Below, piece by piece: positions 13,748-25,437 of a DNA stretch of 64,000 bases. The stretch's first letter is position 1. Each line of letters begins with the position of its first letter. Position numbers and translations under genes: made by a program. The notes below the pieces were generated by a model, which was given only the letters and a program-made list of their open reading frames with translations, searched no databases and was not told where the DNA came from. The DNA is from Hibiscus mutabilis (Eukaryota > Streptophyta > Magnoliopsida > Malvales > Malvaceae). The stretch is taken from contig CM033745.1 in assembly GCA_019671005.1 (NCBI GenBank), positions 33,259,526 to 33,323,525 of the forward strand. The letters run 5' to 3'.

Positions 13748-16700
13748 TCCTCTGCCTCACCAATTGACCAATATCACAAACATCCCTCCACCCCACCACA
13801 ATAAAGGTCGTAACCAAAGGAAAGTAGTCCACTTATACCAATGAGCTCATGAATTCTATGGCATGCCAATTGTATCCAATGTCCTTTCGAATCCAAGGTT
13901 CAATAGTGACAACGATGTCGATGGCAATAACAATATCAATGTCTATAACAATGGCAATTTCAATGTCAAAGTCAATATTTCAATAGCATTAACAATATCA
14001 ATGTCCAATAATCTATGTCTCTATGTTTCGATGTTTCAATGATGTCAATAACAATAGTAATGTTTCTATAAACAGTATTTCAATGTAATATCTTACCGAT
14101 GCTTACCAACATAGTCTCCATGAGGTTCGATACAATAACTTTTGACAAAATGTTAGCTATGCAATAATCAATAGCAATAAAATCGAGAAGGCACCTAGCC
14201 TATTCCCAAGACTCTGACTACACTCGCCAAGCTTTCTGAAGCTCTTATGGCTCTCGGATGATAACTCTTTTGCTTTTATCTTTTAGTGGAGGTGGTAACT
14301 GTAACACCCTTAACCTGGCGTAGGAGTAAACCGAATTAGGAAGTGTTAAGAGACACACGTTCAAGCAAAAGTACAACATTTGAACACTTCCTAGCTAAGG
14401 TTAACTGAAAATCAGGGGAAATAAAAACTTTTTAAACCCTTAACAGGTTTAAAGCTCAACTTTAAAACTTTTAAGGCGTGAGTAGACATTAAGTAAATTC
14501 CATAGACAATACACACTCTACACTAATTATTAGCATGCTTTTAAGTATGACGCCTTTCGAACCACAAGGTTATTACTATAATCCTGTTAACACTTGAGAT
14601 TCTATCTATTCACAACCAATTTAAAACTCTTATAATGATTACACATTATAAAGTTCGAGTCATTTAGACATCCATTTATGATTAAGATCATTCAGGATAA
14701 TGAGACCATTGATTAGTGATCTTAGACTTACTTAACTCCAATATACTAGGTTTACTATTTAAGCTAATCAAAGCTTATCCAAAAACATAACCAAGGAAAT
14801 AAGCAATTTTCACAACATATCTACCCAAGCTTTTCCAACAAGTAACAAGCAATTATCATATTTCACATAATTCATCAATCAAGTAAACATGAAGCTTTAG
14901 AGGATATATACAAGAAAGTAGCACGTATTAGACACGTTCAAAATAAAAGATCAAAGTCCTTACAAAGATGACACCAATCATATTCTTCTTTAATTATCAC
15001 TGACTTGGCATAACATTGCACGAGTTCATTAACTTACTAATTATTTGATTTAACTATCAACTTAATCATTTAACTATGTTATCTTTTTAATAAAATCATA
15101 TATATAATTTAGCCCTCATACAAGCATGACATCAAGTTAGTCTAGTAACTTAGATCACAAACAATATGTAATCAACCATGATCATGCTAACCATTCAAAT
15201 CAAATAGCAAACAATCATAAAAGATTAATAAATTAGAGCTACTTAAAAGAATAATTAAAGAGGCCCATTATACGGAACTTGGAGCTTAAATAGACTTATA
15301 TAATCAAATAATGCTCCAAATGCATTATGCTCACAACTTTACAATGTGCCACTATCTAGGTGTACGTAAGAAAAAATCACATCAAACTTCCTTACTCTTG
15401 TGATCCCGTCCAGGCTCTGAAGACGAATAGTAACTTTAATATCCTGAAAAGTAATAAAGGAATAAAGAAAGCTTACGTTTAGTGAGGTAGCTTGGCTAAT
15501 CGAATGTGTAATTCGATAACTCTATACTATAGATCTATACTTCCATCGTATTCTTTTAAGTTTGATAGGTATAGATTTAAAAAGCTACAACCATCTTGGC
15601 TTTAAGGTATGCGCATTACTTATTACCAGGTTTTTTTAGTCCATTTGAGATATTGCATTCATATAATAGAATGATTAAGCATCCACTCGAATTAACATCT
15701 CTTTATCCATCATCATGTTTCTTTATAATATACATTCTTCTTTGTACAATTACTAAAATAACACTTCACTTAACTTTTAGATTTCAATAATTTCTTATTC
15801 TTGATCTCCTAAGAGTCCAAGTCTTTCACATACATTATCATACTTGACATAAGTGTGAATTCTTTTTAACTTATATAATATTCAACTTATCAACCCAAAA
15901 ATAATATTCATAACACTTAAAACACTTACATCCATCGAATCGTATTCATAAATTTACTTACCACTCCTTTTTATAGCATTCGAATCATCTACATATTATC
16001 ACTCCAAGAATTGTAATTCACGTATAATCGGTTTATCATTATCTTAAACATTCGAATTAACATGAACCTTTCTCACCTATTGGTATTTTAGTTAACATAC
16101 TTATCATGTTATAACAATAGATGACTTAACTATAAAGGTATCAAACATAACATGTTATAATCATAGTTCACTTGTATACCGAATGACAATTTCAATAGCC
16201 CATAAATATGAGTTACATATTTCTTAAGTTACAAGTTATAACATAATAAGTCATGGTCACTTATTCAGTGAGTTATTCGACGTAGCATCGTAGTCGGATG
16301 ACGCTATTTACGCAAGTTACACAATATAGCATTATGGGCGTAGCTTTAACTCCGAACCTACTTATTCACATCAAGAGATATATCAAGACTATTTAAATGA
16401 CCATTGCTCGTCACCCAATTAATCAAAATGACTCTTTGTTTATCGTGTAGTTATACCTTGATTTTATATATATATATATATATATATGATGCTTCTTAGT
16501 CAAGATTTTAAGTAGGTACAAGTCTTTAATCAAAAGGCTACACCAAATCAATTACAAGCCTATGACTTACGGGTCAAATATTATGAGCGCTTCTCAATAT
16601 AAACAAGCTTTTTATTAAAGCTTGTACTTCGAGCACGGAAGACATTTAAGAAATTCTTAGGCATATTTTACCGGATATACTAATTATTTCTATAACTTGC

Positions 16701-19700
16701 TAGCTTAATTATAACTTGTTCCACAAACTATCAAACACATTTTCCTCCCAACATTCGCATCAACTATAACAGAATCAATGACTCAAATAAGGAATTAAGC
16801 ATTCAAGCCAAGCATTTTCTTCAGCCATGTCTTATACCTATTAATTCCTTTAAGTACAAATAAAGCTCTAATTATCATACATAGGTCATTCGAATAGCAT
16901 ACTTTCAATATTAGAATTACCAAACTCATATAAATGGCTATGTTACGTAAATCATCAAGTATAGCATCTCTAATCATGATTACTTAACTCATGCAATATC
17001 AAACATGGCTTCACACAACATATTTGCTTATCTTGCTAGTTATCAAGCATTTAGTAAGGTAGTTATGAATTCCTTTATAACAAGGATTTAATTATAACAT
17101 TCCATGGTTTTGAATTATTTAACACAAGGAATAACAGTTAACCAAATTCATGCTAACACATAAGCTTTCAATTGAATCCTTCTACTTGTCAAACAAGTTA
17201 TCACAATTTGTCCATTTGAATAACTTTTTATCACATATTACTTATTACCATAGCCTTGTGATTCGAACTCCCAATCTAGGTACACGAGCCCCCAACCAAC
17301 TGTCACCCTTAACATAACATAACATATGGTACCGCAATACCGGTCAATCCCTACTACTGTCGCCAAATAACCATACACATGCTTCCCTCCTAATGTCGCC
17401 AAATAGGGACCACTATCCCGGACCGTAGTCCACCCCGACACTGAGCTCTATGGACTCTATGGCATGCCAACTATACCTAAGACTGACTCGAAACCAAGAC
17501 TTTAACATATTTCTTTCATTTCTTAACGTGATGAGCATAGCTCCATATCAATATATCCTTTCAAGGATTTCATTCTCCCTTCATTAAGGGTTTACATTCT
17601 TGCATGATCACCACATGTGATTTCCATGTCTCGATTCACTTATTCAAAGGCCTTATGGCCAACATATTAGTGGTTATATCATTTATAACTTTCAATATAT
17701 TCAATCTATTCAGATCATATAAAATTTTGCATATTCAATAGTCATAATTGGTTCCACAAGCAATCTTATCTTTTCTCAAGAACCATTCGAACAAGCAAGC
17801 ATCTCATATGCTCAATATTCAGCCTTCAGTTCACAAGCAACCATATCATTTCACAAATTTCATTCGAACTCAACAAGTAACCATTATACGTAATGTTCAT
17901 CCTTTATAACATAACCAATCACATCTTTTCATAATTCCATTTGAGCTCAATAAGCAACAAGTATACTCAATGTTCATTCTTTGTTTCATAATCAATCACA
18001 TATTTTCATTCGAACTCAATAAGCAACAAATATACTCAATGTGCATTCTTTGTTTCATAATCAATCATATATTTTCATAATTTCATTTGAACTCATACAA
18101 CCATGTCTCATATCTAAATATCTTAAATCATAGTCATACTTTTCATACAATCTTATTTATAGAGCATTTCTTTTTATTAAAACACATACCTCGAAACCAA
18201 GCTTCCGTATTCACGAAGTTTACTAAGCGAAATTTAAGCATTCATAACAAGAAAAGATTGCTCGGGAGGTCGTTATTCCATCCAGAGACTTTAACTACAC
18301 TCACCTTATATCCTGAAGTTACAGGATACCCAAATCCACACTTCCTCGTACTCCTAATTATGTTCCTCTTCCTAGCCTTCATGCCATTTCTCACTTCTTT
18401 ATCATGATAGGTACCTCTAATTAAACAATAAATCATCAATGACCAACCAATTGATTTACCATTGATCCTATTGTCCACATACACATATATGCGTACAAAT
18501 CAATCCATTAATGCTCCTAACTACACAAAACAATCTCGATACACGTAGATACACATATACATGTACATAAAACAGTCCGGATTAGATTTAAATATATTTT
18601 CATACTCAAAAAAAGTCCACTGATTTCCATTGTTGTAAAACAATCATGAAATCTTCCATTTAGTCAAAAATGCCCTACATTTTACTCATTCCTACCGGTT
18701 TTTAAGCAATGTTTATAGGATCCAATCTGTCCTTAACTTGTTTACATACAAACAGCCCCCAATTCACCACTATACGTACCCTTTTTAAGCCACAAAACAG
18801 TTCAAATCCATTGTAAAAATAGCCTTTTAATTAGATTTATAAAACAGCCCCTTATATTTTATCAAAACAGTCCCTTACCTTGTTTCAAAACAGCCCCCCT
18901 TGTTTTTCATAATTAAAAATAGTTTTGAAATCAACTTTCTTAAGTGCAAATCTGTCCCAATTAACCTTCTAATCAATCTATAATTCAATCTTAGTCATTT
19001 TACTTATTATCAACTATATGTATCTATGTTTCAAGGTGTTATCACAAACTTCAAATGTGAACAACCATTCGAATCTTACAAGACACCCAAAACAGAACTT
19101 GATCAATTCAAGTAACCATTCCCTTATCTAATCAATTATCAATAAATCCAAGTCACAACACCTCAAACATAGCAAGATCCAGCATATGATTTAATCGAAT
19201 AGACCAATTTCATAGTCAAACAAAAATCACATTCTAACCACATCATCTATTCGAATTACATTGCATTAAGACTACACATTTGTTCGATTTGTTAAGAATT
19301 TCACCACACCATACCATCAATTTCAAGTGAATTACACATGCTTCTACAAGTTACCAAACATAGTTCTATCAAAATCATGCACCAATCCATGAATCTATAT
19401 ATATATATATATATATAACATATGCTTCCTATTATGAACTACTTAATCCAACACCAAACATGAATATTGAAATCACAAGAAGTGTCTTAATCAAAACAGT
19501 TTTGGAAAATTTTAACAAGAAAGATCATTACCTTAACGTGAGGCAACCCAACTTAAGACACCAAAAATCACTCTAGGCTATCAAACTTGACCGATTCCAT
19601 TGAGTTTTCCTATTTTCTTTCTTTCTTCTTTGGTTTCGGTATACTCCAAGGAGGAAGAATAGTTCCTCTAAGCACACATGGCCGAACATCATCTTTCTCC

Positions 19701-20450
19701 CCTCTACCTAGCATTAAAATGGATGACAAGTGTGTACATCCTTGAGGTTTAAGTATTCTTAACATGCAACTTCAAATTTTCAATCATTATTCAAATTGGT
19801 CCTTAACCTTTCAAGTATCTCAATTCTCAATTTGTCCATTTCAGTCCTAGTTCAATTAATTACTCATTACAAGATAAAAAAATTACTCATTAGGAATCAA
19901 TAATAGTAACATTCTCCTAGGTCTGGTTTAGGGATATTACAGTAACTCTTCCCTCTCCAACTCTTGAGCTAGATAGAAAAATAGGAATTTGTTACAATCA
20001 CTTTATGTTTTGATGTTTCAATGATGTCAATAACAATAGTAATGTTTCTATAAACAGTATTTCAATGCAATAATATATGTCTCTATGTTTCGATGTTTCA
20101 ATGATGTCAATAACAATAGTAATGTTTCTATAAATAGTATTTCAATGCAATATCTTACCGATGCTTACCAACATAGTCTCCAATAAGGTTCGATACAATA
20201 ACTTTTGATAAAATGTTAGCTATGCAATAATCAATAGCAATAAAACTGAGAAGTCACCTAGCCTATTCCCGAGACTCTGACTACACTCACCAAGCTTTCC
20301 GAAGCTCCTATGGCTCTAGGATGACAACTCCTTTGCTTTTATCTTTCAGTGGAGGTGGTAACTCCTCCCTCTCCAACTCTTGAGCTAGATAGAAATAATA
20401 GGAATTTGTTACAATCACTTTAACAATATCAATTTTTCTAAAGCTTTAAA
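13748..20450 (-). repeat. Internal gypsy-LTR fragment replacing the copia RNase H end (split by a 5.6-kb insertion)
   Basis: Segments 13748-14299 and 19942-20450 are continuous once the insertion is removed. They match the inner part of the gypsy LTR at about 3846-4690 in the same orientation: the CCTCACCAAT..GACCAATATCA start, the GGCATGCC block, the CAATG repeats and a GAGCTA(A)GATAG segment. Neither LTR terminus is present, so this is not a simple insertion. A block of about 350 bp (from about 14015 through the insertion to about 20004) is tandemly duplicated at about 20086-20423. Confidence 0.65.
14300..19941 (-). mobile_element. 5.6-kb LTR-type insertion, probably a giant solo LTR
   Basis: It begins TGTAACACCC, ends GGGATATTACA and is flanked by perfect GTAAC duplications (14295-14299 and 19942-19946). 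The neighbouring tandem copy at 20345-20365 has the same site without the insert, giving an empty-site control. A GGCATGCC block at about 17460-17470 and its surroundings match other gypsy LTRs here on the minus strand. I see no primer site, no pol motif and no long frame. A solo LTR or a coding-free element fits. Internal features include (AT)n runs (16465-16488, 19397-19416) and a roughly 75-bp unit repeated three to four times at 17890-18090. Confidence 0.7.
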
Positions 20451-22879
20451 TCAACACACTTACCTCCTTCATCTTTGTCAAGCTTTGTAGATGAGCTCAT
20501 TAGTGTAGCTTGAGGTTTCACATTCTCCAAGCCAAACTTTTTGAGCATGTCTTTGATGTACTTAGCTTAATAGATGAAGATGGCATCCTTCATTTGTTTG
20601 ATTTGGAGCCCCAAGAAGAATGAGAGCTCCCCCATCGTGCTCATCTCAAACTCACATTGCATCAACTTAGCAAAATTTTGGCAAAGCAATTCATTAGTAG
20701 AACCAAATATAATATCATCAATATAAATTTGAACTACTAAGATGTTTTTGCCTTTTCTTTTAATAAAAAGTGTAGTATCCACCTTTCCTTTGGCAAAACC
20801 TTTTCAATCAAAAAATTTAACAATCTTTTATACCAAGCTCTAGGGGCTTGATTCAAACCATATAAAGCTTTTAAAATTTTAAAATATGGTTTGGATATTT
20901 TGGATCTTTAAAACTGTGTGGTTGCTCTACATATACTTCTTCATTTAGAAAAGCACTTTTCACATCCATTTAAAAAGGCTTGAATTCATGATAACATGCA
21001 AAAGCAAAAAGCATCCTAATAGCTTCCATTCTAGCTATAGGTGCATAGGTTTCATCAAAATCGATTCTTTCTTCTTGAGTTTAACCTTAAGCAACAAGTC
21101 TAGCCCTGTTCCTCACTATGTTACCACTCTCATCTAGTTTGTTTCTAAAAACTCATTTAGTTCATATGGTAGATTTATTACTTGGCCTATCAACTAATGT
21201 TTATACTTTACTTCTCTCAAATTGATTTAACTCTTCTTGCATAGCCAATATCTAATAATCATCATTTAATGTTTCTATGATATTTTTAAGCACTACACAT
21301 GAGATAAATGCAACGAAATTACATGTATTTCTAAGAGAAGATCTAGTGGTTACTCCTTTGGATGGAGAACCCAAAATCTCACCACCTTTGACATAGTTGA
21401 ACTCCCTTGGGTAGGTGACCTCCTTCTTCTTTAGAGACATGTCCTTCAAGGCTTCTAGAGGTAGATCTTGTGCTTCTTCTTTAGTTGGAACTTCATTCAC
21501 CTTTGATGATTGTTCTCCACCATCATTGGCATAAAAAATTCATACATCATCATCATCACAAGAATCCTTCCTCGAAAGGAGGTTATCATTGAAAACCACA
21601 TGTGTAGACTCTTCTACTACTAAAGTTCTCTTGTTAAATACTCGATAGTCTTTAGAGTTTAAAGAATAACCAAGAAAAATTGTTTCATCACTTTTAGCAT
21701 CAAATTTGCCTAAATTGTCTTTTCCATTGTTTAAAACAAAACATTTACATCCAAAAGGATGAAAGTAGCTAATGTTAGGTTTTTTGCTTTTAAGAAGCTC
21801 ATAAGGTGTTTTCTTTAAAATATGCTTAATCATTACACGGTTAACAATATAACAAGTGGTATTAGTGGCTTCCACCCAAAAATACTTAGGCAAATTATTT
21901 TCACAAAACATGGTTCTAGCCATTTCTTCTAAAGTTCAATTTTTCCTCTCAACAACCCCATTTTGTTGAGGTGTGCGATGAGCAGAAAAATTATGGCTAA
22001 TCTCATTTGAATTACAAAACTCCTCAAAACCTAGATTTTGAAATTCGGTTCCATGATCATTCTTAATGTGAGGAATAGAGTGACCAACATTGTTTTAATT
22101 AACTTTTGAAAATGTGATGAATTTTTCTAAAGCCTCATCCTTGGTACTTAAAAATAGAACCCAAGTAAATCTAGAGTAGTCATCGACTAAAATAAATGCA
22201 TATGATTTTCCACCCAAACTCATTGTTCTAATAGGGCCAAAAAGATCTATGTGGGTCAATCGTAAAATTCTACTTGTAAAAACATCATTAATAGGTTTGA
22301 AAGAAACTCTTTTATGTTTGCCTTTAGCACAAGCATCACAAATTTTATTATATGAAAACTTTAATTTTGACAAACCTCTTACAAGACCATTTGAAATCAA
22401 TTTTTCTAAAACGCTCATGCTGCATGCCCTAGTTTTCTATGCCATAACCATGAATCATGCTCATCTTTTGCAACAAAACATGCATTGGAAATGTGAATGT
22501 CAACTAAATGCACTATGTATATGTTTCTTATGAGATGACCAATAAGAACATCTTTGTTAGTTTCAATGTTGATAATTTTGCAACCATTTAAATCAAAAAT
22601 CACATTGAAACCTTTATCACAAAGTTGGCTTATTGTCACACCCCGCCAACATTCACCAAGGTGAACTGATGCAATTCCATCATCCTTGGGCGTTTCGTAG
22701 CAATCAAGCACCAATGAAGCATCTAGAATGGCCTAGAGTGGCCTATATCCATCTTGAAAGGTTCCCACAACATTGTAAGGGGTTCTAGGATGAGCTACCC
22801 AAGTCTACACACATCTAGAAGGCCTTGGAAGACCCCTGGAAGACTTTGGAAATGTTGGGACAAGTCCGAAAGTCTCTGG

Positions 22880-23074
22880 AACTCTCTAGAATAATCTAGA
22901 ACACTTTGGAATGTTCTAGAAAACCATGGAAGGCACTAGAAGATTTAAGAAGGTTTTGGAACATTCTAGAAGGATCCGAAATATGCTGGAAGGTTCTAAA
23001 ATATGATAGAAGGTTATGGAATGTTCTAGAAGGTTATGGAGATTTCTCCAAGAGTAGACCATTCTAGAAAGTTC
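22880..23074 (+). promoter_or_regulatory. Cluster of heat-shock-element-like motifs
   Basis: Four exact three-unit elements of the nGAAnnTTCnnGAAn type, in either phase, are visible. They are GAAtgTTCtaGAA at 22909-22921, GAAcaTTCtaGAA at 22959-22971, GAAtgTTCtaGAA at 23019-23031 and TTCtaGAAagTTC at 23062-23074. Near-matches surround them, including a run of 5-bp-phased units from about 22888 to 22921. The TATA box is 119-284 bp downstream. The match to the heat-shock factor consensus is seen; binding or heat induction is inferred. Confidence 0.65.
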
Positions 23075-23192
23075 TAGGAGATATATAGATACTTAGAGAC
23101 ATAACTAGATATATGTAGAGTTATCTAGAATTCTCTAGACATGTATATATACTAGGATTATCTAGAATAATCCCTAAGGGACTTGGAAGGCC

Positions 23193-23200
23193 TATAAATA
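23193..23200 (+). promoter_or_regulatory. TATA box of the solo LTR
   Basis: TATAAATA in the context GGCCTATAAATAGGACC, a strong plant TATA box. It lies about two thirds of the way into the LTR, as expected for the U3/R junction. Transcription would run rightward on the plus strand, antisense to the host copia element. Confidence 0.7.
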
Positions 23201-25423
23201 GGACCATCCACCCTCATTTATAAACCATCCCAAGAAATCCAAGAACCCACTCAAGAGTTGAAGCCTTCAAGCCTTGTAAAGCATCCTTCAAACACTCTTG
23301 TAAGCTTTCTTTCTCAAGCTAACACAAGTTTCTTCCTCTTGTAAGTTCTTGCCTTCTCTAGCTTCCTTGTCTAGCCATCGCGTTGCGTAAGAAGAAAGGC
23401 TTGTTAGCATTAAGTCGGGAGTGCTAACGCCGCACGGATAAGTTTGGAGAAGTTAAGTCCGTGACATTATGCTCAAAAGATTATGCTTAAGACCGTTGAC
23501 ATAAAACACATTATCAATAAGTATAGAAGAGTGACTACCAATGAAGCCAATTCCTTCAATATGGCTTTTGAAGCTGTCATCAAACGTTACTACTCCTCCA
23601 CCTTTGGTTTTAGCTCCAAGAACCAACTCTTGTCACCAATCATGTGTCTCGAGCATCCACTATCAAGTTACCAAGAATTTGTACTTAAAGCTTTGGCCTT
23701 CTAGCAATGCTCCACCTACAAACAAAGAATTACGTCTTGATTTTTGGTACCAAAATCTTTTTGGGTTCATGAGTATTAACTCCCAAAATCTTGGTTCCGT
23801 TGGGAATCCAAGAAGCAATAGCACTAATGTCATTAGAAGTGACAAGTTCCTTAGGAACCCAAACACCTCTAATTCTCTTACCATATGAGGACCTTTGGAA
23901 GCCTCATTGTTTGTACCACCAATTTTTTTTTCACATAGTTGGGTTTTGAAGAATTTCCATTTTCAAAACTAGATTTCCCAACTTTATTTAAAGAAGCTTT
24001 GATATCACCAACTTCCTTTTGGTGATCATCATGAACTTTAGAAAGAAAATTGTTTAAATCTTGATTTTTCTTTTCAAAATCATTTTGTTTTGCTTGTAAA
24101 TCAAGAACCTTCTTCTCAAGTTCCAAGTTAGTTTTAGATAAAGAATCGTTTTGGTTTTTCAAATTTGAAATTGTTTTTTTTTAAAGTGATTCTTTATACT
24201 TATCCACCAACTCATCGTATACCTCTTGCAACTCATTACAAGCTTCTTGAAGCTCATCAAATGTAAAATCAAAATTGGATGAGTTAGAGGTTACCTTAGG
24301 ATAGTGTCATGAGACAAAGATTGGCCACTTCTTGCTCTTCTTATCGGATGATTCCTCATCACTCCAAGTAGCAACATGAGCCTTGAGCTTCTTCTTCCCG
24401 AAGCTCATCTTCTTTAGTTGGGGACACTTGAACTTGATGTGCCCCAGTTTCTCGCACTCATAGAAAACTATTAGATCATTCTATTCTTTTTTGTTCTTGT
24501 TCTTGAAATCACCTCTTCGATGTAACTTTCTTCCCTAGTTGGATTTTATGAAACAAATGAACCTTTTAGCCATCATAGCCAATTCTTCATCTTTCTCTTC
24601 ACTAGAATCGTTCTCCTCTTGTGAAGCTTTGAGAGCAATCCCTATCTTCTTTTTCTCTACTTTTTTCTTTTCCACCTTCTTTTCTTCTCTCTTCTTTTCT
24701 TTTTTTCTTCATTATCTCATGATTGAGAAGAGACCCCATAAGAGCATCGAGCTTCAAAGTCTTGATATCATTGGTTTTTATAATGGCGGTTCTCTTTCCA
24801 TCTCATGACTTGGGAATAGAGTAGATGAGCTTCCGAACAAGCTTGTTTTCCGGAATGACTTCTCCAAATCCCTTAAGCCCATTGATGATTACGGAGAATC
24901 TATTGAACATCTTGGTAATGTTCTCATCCAGTTCCATTTTGAAGTTCTCATAACTCAAGTTGAGGAGTCCAATCTTGGTCTCCTTGACATCGTTGGTGCC
25001 CTCGTATGTAACTTTGAGCTTGTCTCATATCTCTTTTACACTTGTGCAAGAAGACATCTTCGAGTACTCATCCGGTCTAAGAGCACAAAAGAGCATGTGC
25101 ATTATTTTGTCATTTACTTGGAACTTCCTCCGATCTTCATCGGTCATCTCTTGCTTGGACTTAGGAACAAGTCGATCTTCATCTCTCTTCATCAGAATGG
25201 CCGGTCCATCTTCTACTGCATCCCAAATGAGGTAGTCATTGGATTTGATGAAGAGCCTCATACGATTCTTCCAATAAGGATAGTTATCCCCATTGAAATA
25301 AGGTAGTTTGGAGATGGATTAAGACTTGTAGAGATTTTTCCCGGAAGGTCATGGCTTGTTTGTTGATTGATCAAAACTCCTTCGGATCAATTCAAGAGGA
25401 TGTTAATCCTTCTAATGAGTGTG

Positions 25424-25435
25424 GCTCTGATACCA
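25424..25435 (-). other. Primer-binding site of the nested copia element
   Basis: The minus strand reads TGGTATCAGAGC, exactly the usual initiator-Met-tRNA primer complement. It lies two bases inside the 5' LTR boundary at 25438. Confidence 0.9.
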
Positions 25436-25437
25436 AT

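Larger units (their letters stand above)
22634..23466 (+). mobile_element. 833-bp solo LTR with heat-shock-element-like array and TATA box
   Basis: It starts TGTCACACC, ends GTGACA and is flanked by TTAT on both sides (22630-22633 and 23467-23470). Removing it restores the copia frame through a Leu-Ser-Ile-Ser-Gln stretch that the sister element at 61040 also encodes. Inside are many (G)GAA and TTCTAGAA units spaced in steps of five bases, then a TATA box. It has no coding frame. The family is not the same as the gypsy LTRs nearby, and its parent element is not in the window. Confidence 0.8.
20456..25420 (-). pseudogene. Copia gag-pol of the nested element, broken and lacking RNase H
   Basis: On the minus strand: a UBN2-type gag domain around 25025-25260, then a zinc knuckle at 24430-24475 whose first cysteine has become phenylalanine (FYEC..LGHIK..C). 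A lysine-rich coiled-coil-like spacer lies at 23878-24162. The protease region is at 23560-23660, the GAG-pre-integrase HH-CC domain around 22415-22630, and the integrase core at 21540-22418. RT follows, with the YIDD motif near 20720. It stops at about 20456, just after the end of RT, where RNase H should follow. Stops and frameshifts occur throughout, and a solo LTR splits the pre-integrase region. Confidence 0.85.

Noticed and set aside
22249..22533. 94-codon plus-strand frame over the copia integrase
   Set aside because: Antisense shadow of the integrase core on the minus strand. No independent support.
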